Source: Acidimicrobiaceae bacterium
GTDB taxonomy: Bacteria > Actinomycetota > Acidimicrobiia > Acidimicrobiales > Palsa-688
Length of the DNA: 9,322 bases
Reading direction: 5' to 3'
Assembly (NCBI GenBank): GCA_003156795.1
Contig: PMHU01000185.1
Coordinates: 1-9,322 of the forward strand
The translations under genes and the position numbers were made by a program. Shown here piece by piece: positions 6,256-9,322 of this stretch. Position 1 is the first letter of the stretch. Every line of letters begins with the position of its first letter. The notes beneath the pieces are model-generated. The model saw nothing but the letters and a program-made list of their open reading frames with translations, searched no databases and was not told the origin of the DNA.

Positions 6256-6285
6256 ACGACCTCCCGCCGGGAGGTCGTTTTATTT
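6256..6285 (+). terminator. Intrinsic terminator of the ilvBNC attenuator
   Basis: ACGACCTCCC at 6256-6265 pairs perfectly with GGGAGGTCGT at 6269-6278 around the loop GCC. TTTATTT (6279-6285) follows directly, making an eight-base run with the last stem T in which only one base is not T. It lies between the leader peptide and ilvB on the coding strand, with no complete gene upstream on that strand for it to serve, so conditional termination is the best reading. Confidence 0.88.
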
Positions 6286-6366
6286 CCCCGGCAACTGCCC
6301 ACCAGGGGCCTGAGACCCCCTGCCCGAGACCTCACCCAGCCCGAGACCCCCAGCGAGGACCGTCGT
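6286..6366 (+). other. C-rich spacer and ribosome site before ilvB
   Basis: The 81 bases after the terminator are rich in C and contain GAGACC three times (6312-6317, 6326-6331 and 6343-6348), within larger imperfect repeats of CCCGAGACCCC. GAGGA at 6355-6359 stands seven bases before ATG 6367 and is the likely ribosome site of ilvB. No further hairpin of note was seen. The repeats may be chance in a low-complexity stretch. Confidence 0.5.
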
Positions 6367-8103
6367 ATGAAGCTGACAGGAGCGCAAGCTCTCATCAAGA
6401 GCCTGGAAATGGAGCACGTCGAAGTGATATTCGGGCTGCCCGGCGGATGCATCCTGCCCGCGTACGACCCGATCCTCGACTCGCCCATCCGCCACATCTT
6501 GGTGCGCCACGAGCAAGGCGCCGGACACATGGCTGAGGGCTACGCCCACGTAACCGGGCGGCCCGGCGTGGCGTTGGTGACCTCCGGTCCGGCTGCGACG
6601 AACTTGGTCACGCCTCTATGCGATGCCTATATGGACTCGGTACCGATGGTCGCCATCACCGGGCAGGTCAGCCGGCCGGTCATCGGAACAGACGGCTTCC
6701 AGGAGTGCGACACCGTCGGCATCACCCGGTCCGTCACCAAGCACAACGAGCTGATCATGGTTCCCGACGAAATCCCTCTGCTCGTGCGCCAGGCGTTCCG
6801 GCTGGCCACGACGGGCCGCCCAGGCCCGGTGCTGCTCGACGTGCCCAAGGACGTCCTGCAGGCGCAAGTCGAGTGGTCCTGGCCCACCGACGACGAGGTG
6901 GCCGAGTCGCTGCCGGGTTACAAGCCCACGTTGAAGGGCCACCCACGAATGATCAAAGAGGCCGCCCGCCTCATCAGCGAAGCCACCCGTCCCGTGATCT
7001 ACGCGGGCGGCGGGATCCTGAAGGCCCGGGCAGCCGACGCGCTCAGGGAGTTGGCCGAGCGGACCAACACTCCTGTCGTGACCACGCTCATGGCGAGGGG
7101 AGCCTTCCCCGACGATCATCCTCTGTGCTTGGGCATGCCCGGCATGCATGGCAACTACACAGCCATCACGGCCATGCAGAAATCCGATCTCCTGATCGCC
7201 CTGGGCACCCGCTTCGACGACCGGGTGACCGGGAAGGTCGGTTCGTTCGCTCCTGACGCCAAGATCATCCACGTCGACATCGACCCGGCCGAGCTCGGAA
7301 AGATCCGCCGGCCCGACGTTCCCATCGTGGGGGACTGCCGGCAAGTCATCTCCGAGCTCACCATCGCCCTCCAAAGCGTCGAGCTTCCAGACTTGACGGA
7401 GTGGAAGAGCCGCATTTCCGGCTGGCAGGAGCGCTTCCCGCTCCACTACGACCAGCCGGCGGAGGGCGACGGCCTGAAGCCCCAATACGTGATGGAAGTC
7501 CTACGAGACTCCGCACCGGAAGGCACGATCCTGGCGTCCGGGGTGGGCCAGCATCAGATGTGGGCCAGCCAGTACTGGCGCTTTACCGAGCCCTACACCT
7601 GGGTCAACTCGGGCGGACTCGGCACCATGGGCTTCTGCATCCCCGCTGCCATCGGCGCCAAGGTGGGCCGGCCGGACCGGACCGTGTGGGCCGTCGACGG
7701 GGACGGGTGCTTTCAAATGACCGCGCAGGAGCTGGTGACGGCCTCCAGTGAACGCATCCCGATCAAGGTCGCGATTCTCAACAACGCCTACCTGGGGATG
7801 GTCCGTCAGTGGCAGGAGATGTTCTACGAGGAGCGCTACAGCGAGGTCTATCTGTCGCCGGACCTTCCGGACTACGTCAAATGGGCCGAGGCCATGGGGT
7901 GCGCGGGCTTCCGGGTGGAGTCGCCCGAGGAAGTCGAGCCGATCATTGCCAAGGCCAACGCCATTGACGACCGTCCGGTCGTGATCGACTTCCGGACTGA
8001 CGCACGAGAGAAGGTCTTCCCGATGGTTCCGGCCGGGGCGTCCAACGACGACGTAGTGGTGCACCCCTCGCAAAAGCCCGGCGGTGAAAGGTTGGTGCAG
8101 TGA
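6367..8103 (+). CDS. ilvB: Acetolactate synthase (acetohydroxyacid synthase) large subunit
   Basis: This 578-residue, ThDP-dependent enzyme joins two pyruvates, or pyruvate and 2-ketobutyrate, in the first common step of valine and isoleucine synthesis. Visible features are GLPGG at 23-27, the catalytic Glu49 in RHEQGAGH, TSGPAATN starting at 72, RFDDRVTGK starting at 282 in the FAD domain, and the ThDP/Mg motif GDG (445-447) running to NN (472-473). Length and motifs are those of biosynthetic AHAS rather than catabolic AlsS, and the small-subunit gene follows directly. ATG 6367 has GAGGA seven bases upstream. Expression should depend on the attenuator at 6192-6285. At plant herbicide-site positions it has Ser102 (Arabidopsis Pro197), Gly110 (Ala205) and Ala556 (Ser653), but keeps Asp285 (Asp376) and Trp482 (Trp574). 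Confidence 0.97.
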   Translation: MKLTGAQALIKSLEMEHVEVIFGLPGGCILPAYDPILDSPIRHILVRHEQGAGHMAEGYAHVTGRPGVALVTSGPAATNLVTPLCDAYMDSVPMVAITGQVSRPVIGTDGFQECDTVGITRSVTKHNELIMVPDEIPLLVRQAFRLATTGRPGPVLLDVPKDVLQAQVEWSWPTDDEVAESLPGYKPTLKGHPRMIKEAARLISEATRPVIYAGGGILKARAADALRELAERTNTPVVTTLMARGAFPDDHPLCLGMPGMHGNYTAITAMQKSDLLIALGTRFDDRVTGKVGSFAPDAKIIHVDIDPAELGKIRRPDVPIVGDCRQVISELTIALQSVELPDLTEWKSRISGWQERFPLHYDQPAEGDGLKPQYVMEVLRDSAPEGTILASGVGQHQMWASQYWRFTEPYTWVNSGGLGTMGFCIPAAIGAKVGRPDRTVWAVDGDGCFQMTAQELVTASSERIPIKVAILNNAYLGMVRQWQEMFYEERYSEVYLSPDLPDYVKWAEAMGCAGFRVESPEEVEPIIAKANAIDDRPVVIDFRTDAREKVFPMVPAGASNDDVVVHPSQKPGGERLVQ

Positions 8104-8636
8104 TGGCAGCCAGCCCTACCCACCAGACCCTCTCCGTGCTCGTCGAGAACCGCTTCGGGGTGCTCGCCCGGGTAAGCGGCCTGTTCGCTCGGCGAGGCTT
8201 CAACATCATCTCGCTGGCCGTAGCCCCGACCGACGATGAGCGCTTCAGTCGCATCAACATCGTGATCGACGTCGAAGAGACTTCGGTCGAGCAGATAACC
8301 AAGCAGCTGTTCAAGCTGGTCAATGTGGTGAAGATCACCGAGCTGCACCCGTCCGAAGCAGTCGAGCGCGAGCTGCTCATGGCCACCGTGGCTGCCCGAC
8401 CCGAGCAGCGGGGCGCAGTCATCGAGCTGGTCGGCGTGTTCGAAGGCAGGATCGTCGACGTTGGCGGCGCTTACCTCACCGTCATGCTGGCCGGCGAACC
8501 AGACAAGCTCGACGACTTCGAGGACCTCATGCGACCCTACGGGATCGCCGAACTTCAGCGCACCGGCCGGGTCGCGCTGCCCAAGCTCGACCGCAGCGCG
8601 CCACCGCGCTTGCACGCACAAGGAAAGGCGAGTTAG
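8103..8636 (+). CDS. ilvN: Acetolactate synthase small (regulatory) subunit
   Basis: The 177-residue product matches the usual 160-180 range. Residues about 9-85 form an ACT domain with LSVLVENRFGVLARVSGLF and RGFNIISL, the region that binds valine for feedback inhibition. Residues about 90-170 form the C-terminal small-subunit domain (REL.MATVAARPEQRGAVIELV, GRIVDVGG, PYGIAELQRTGRVALPKL). It activates IlvB and makes it feedback-sensitive. ATG 8103 overlaps the ilvB stop codon by one base (TGATG), pointing to translational coupling. GTG 8100, one codon earlier, is also possible and lies closer to AAAGG at 8087-8091 (8 bases against 11). The start differs by one residue only. Confidence 0.96.
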   Translation: MAASPTHQTLSVLVENRFGVLARVSGLFARRGFNIISLAVAPTDDERFSRINIVIDVEETSVEQITKQLFKLVNVVKITELHPSEAVERELLMATVAARPEQRGAVIELVGVFEGRIVDVGGAYLTVMLAGEPDKLDDFEDLMRPYGIAELQRTGRVALPKLDRSAPPRLHAQGKAS

Positions 8637-8645
8637 GACATACAA

Positions 8646-9322
8646 ATGGCTGCGACCGTCTACTACGAGAAGGACGCCGATCCCGGTCTCATCGCCGGGC
8701 GAAAAGTGGCGATCATCGGCTACGGCTCCCAAGGGCACGCCCACGCACTGAACTTGCGGGATTCCGGTGTCGACGTTCGCGTCGGCCTCCGCGAAGGGTC
8801 GTCGTCTCGAGCCAAGGCTGAAGCGGCCGGGTTGCGAGTCACGTCGATTGCCGACGGGGCCCGAGAAGCCGACGTCATCATGATCCTGGCGCCCGACACC
8901 GAGCAGCAGGCCACGTACCGGGCTGAGATCGAACCGGGTCTCAAGTCGGGCGACGCCATCCTGTTCGCCCACGGTTTCAACGTACGGTTCGGGCTGATCT
9001 CCGCGCCTGAAGGCATCGACGTGGCCATGGTCGCCCCGAAAGGCCCGGGCCACTTGGTGCGACGTACCTACGAGGGCGGCGGAGGCGTCCCTGCTCTCAT
9101 CGCGGTGGCCCAGGACGCCACCGGCAAGGCTCGCGATCTGGCCCTTTCCTACGCCAACGCCATCGGGGCGACCCGAGCGGGCGTGCTCGAGACGACGTTT
9201 GCTGAAGAGACCGAGACGGACCTGTTCGGCGAACAGGTCGTTCTGTGCGGTGGCTTGACGTCTCTGATCCAGGCCGCCTTCGAGACGCTCGTCAACGCCG
9301 GCTACCAGCCCGAGTCGGCCTA
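8646..9322 (+). CDS. ilvC: Ketol-acid reductoisomerase, N-terminal two thirds (runs off window)
   Basis: The first 225 residues are present and the frame is open to the window edge; class I enzymes are about 330-340 long. IlvC uses Mg and NADPH to isomerise and reduce acetolactate or acetohydroxybutyrate, the step after IlvBN. GYGSQGHAHALNLRDSG starting at 25 is the Rossmann nucleotide loop. RVGLREGSSS starting at 45 carries the Arg and Ser residues expected to hold the NADPH phosphate. AHGFN includes His109. ETTFAEETETDLFGEQ starting at 182 supplies the metal ligands Asp192 and Glu196. ATG 8646 has AGGA at 8635-8638, seven bases upstream and overlapping the ilvN stop codon, so ilvBNC is one tight operon. 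The C-terminal knotted domain lies mostly outside the window. Confidence 0.96.
   Translation, partial: MAATVYYEKDADPGLIAGRKVAIIGYGSQGHAHALNLRDSGVDVRVGLREGSSSRAKAEAAGLRVTSIADGAREADVIMILAPDTEQQATYRAEIEPGLKSGDAILFAHGFNVRFGLISAPEGIDVAMVAPKGPGHLVRRTYEGGGGVPALIAVAQDATGKARDLALSYANAIGATRAGVLETTFAEETETDLFGEQVVLCGGLTSLIQAAFETLVNAGYQPESA

Noticed and set aside
6312..6348. Three GAGACC copies as operator sites or a small repeat array
   Set aside because: Copies are short, unevenly spaced (14 and 17 bases) and sit in low-complexity C-rich sequence; chance is likely.
7872..9053. 393-residue open frame on the minus strand opposite ilvB, ilvN and ilvC
   Set aside because: It runs across three recognised genes on the other strand and has no recognisable motif; a codon-bias shadow.

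Overview
The window is about 9.3 kb of GC-rich, gene-dense DNA. GC-rich third codon positions, GTG starts that look leaderless, a WS/DGAT acyltransferase beside a lipase-like esterase, and an ilvB-ilvN-ilvC cluster behind a peptide attenuator all point to an actinobacterium. It may be a little-studied lineage such as Acidimicrobiia, but I cannot place it to genus. No tRNA, rRNA, CRISPR array, insertion sequence or phage gene was seen.

Layout. 1-186 (+) is the end of dihydroxy-acid dehydratase (ilvD). 259-1671 (+) is a wax ester synthase/diacylglycerol acyltransferase. It converges, six bases apart, with an HSL-type alpha/beta hydrolase (1678-2994, -). A 72-base divergent gap separates the hydrolase from 3067-4416 (+), an apparent fusion of a PhoU domain to a DUF47 (Pit accessory) domain. 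A perfect hairpin lies between it and a convergent universal stress protein (4442-4915, -). A PiT-type phosphate transporter follows (5084-6082, -). A 284-base divergent control region then leads into ilvB (6367-8103), ilvN (8103-8636) and ilvC (8646 to the window edge), all on +.

How the parts work together. ilvB, ilvN and ilvC encode the first two steps of valine and isoleucine synthesis, and ilvD, about 6 kb upstream, the third. The control region before ilvB reads as a complete transcription attenuator: promoter, an 11-residue leader peptide with six branched-chain codons in a row, a first hairpin at its stop codon, and a terminator with a T-tract. The PhoU-DUF47 fusion and PiT probably form a phosphate uptake and regulation pair, although they are not in one operon. 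The acyltransferase and hydrolase suggest neutral lipid synthesis and turnover.

The most noteworthy points are the ilvBNC attenuator with its apparently leaderless leader peptide, a second terminator-like hairpin on the opposite strand seven bases before the pit start codon, and the PhoU-DUF47 fusion. Motif and hairpin positions were worked out by eye from the sequence; no homology search or RNA folding program was run.
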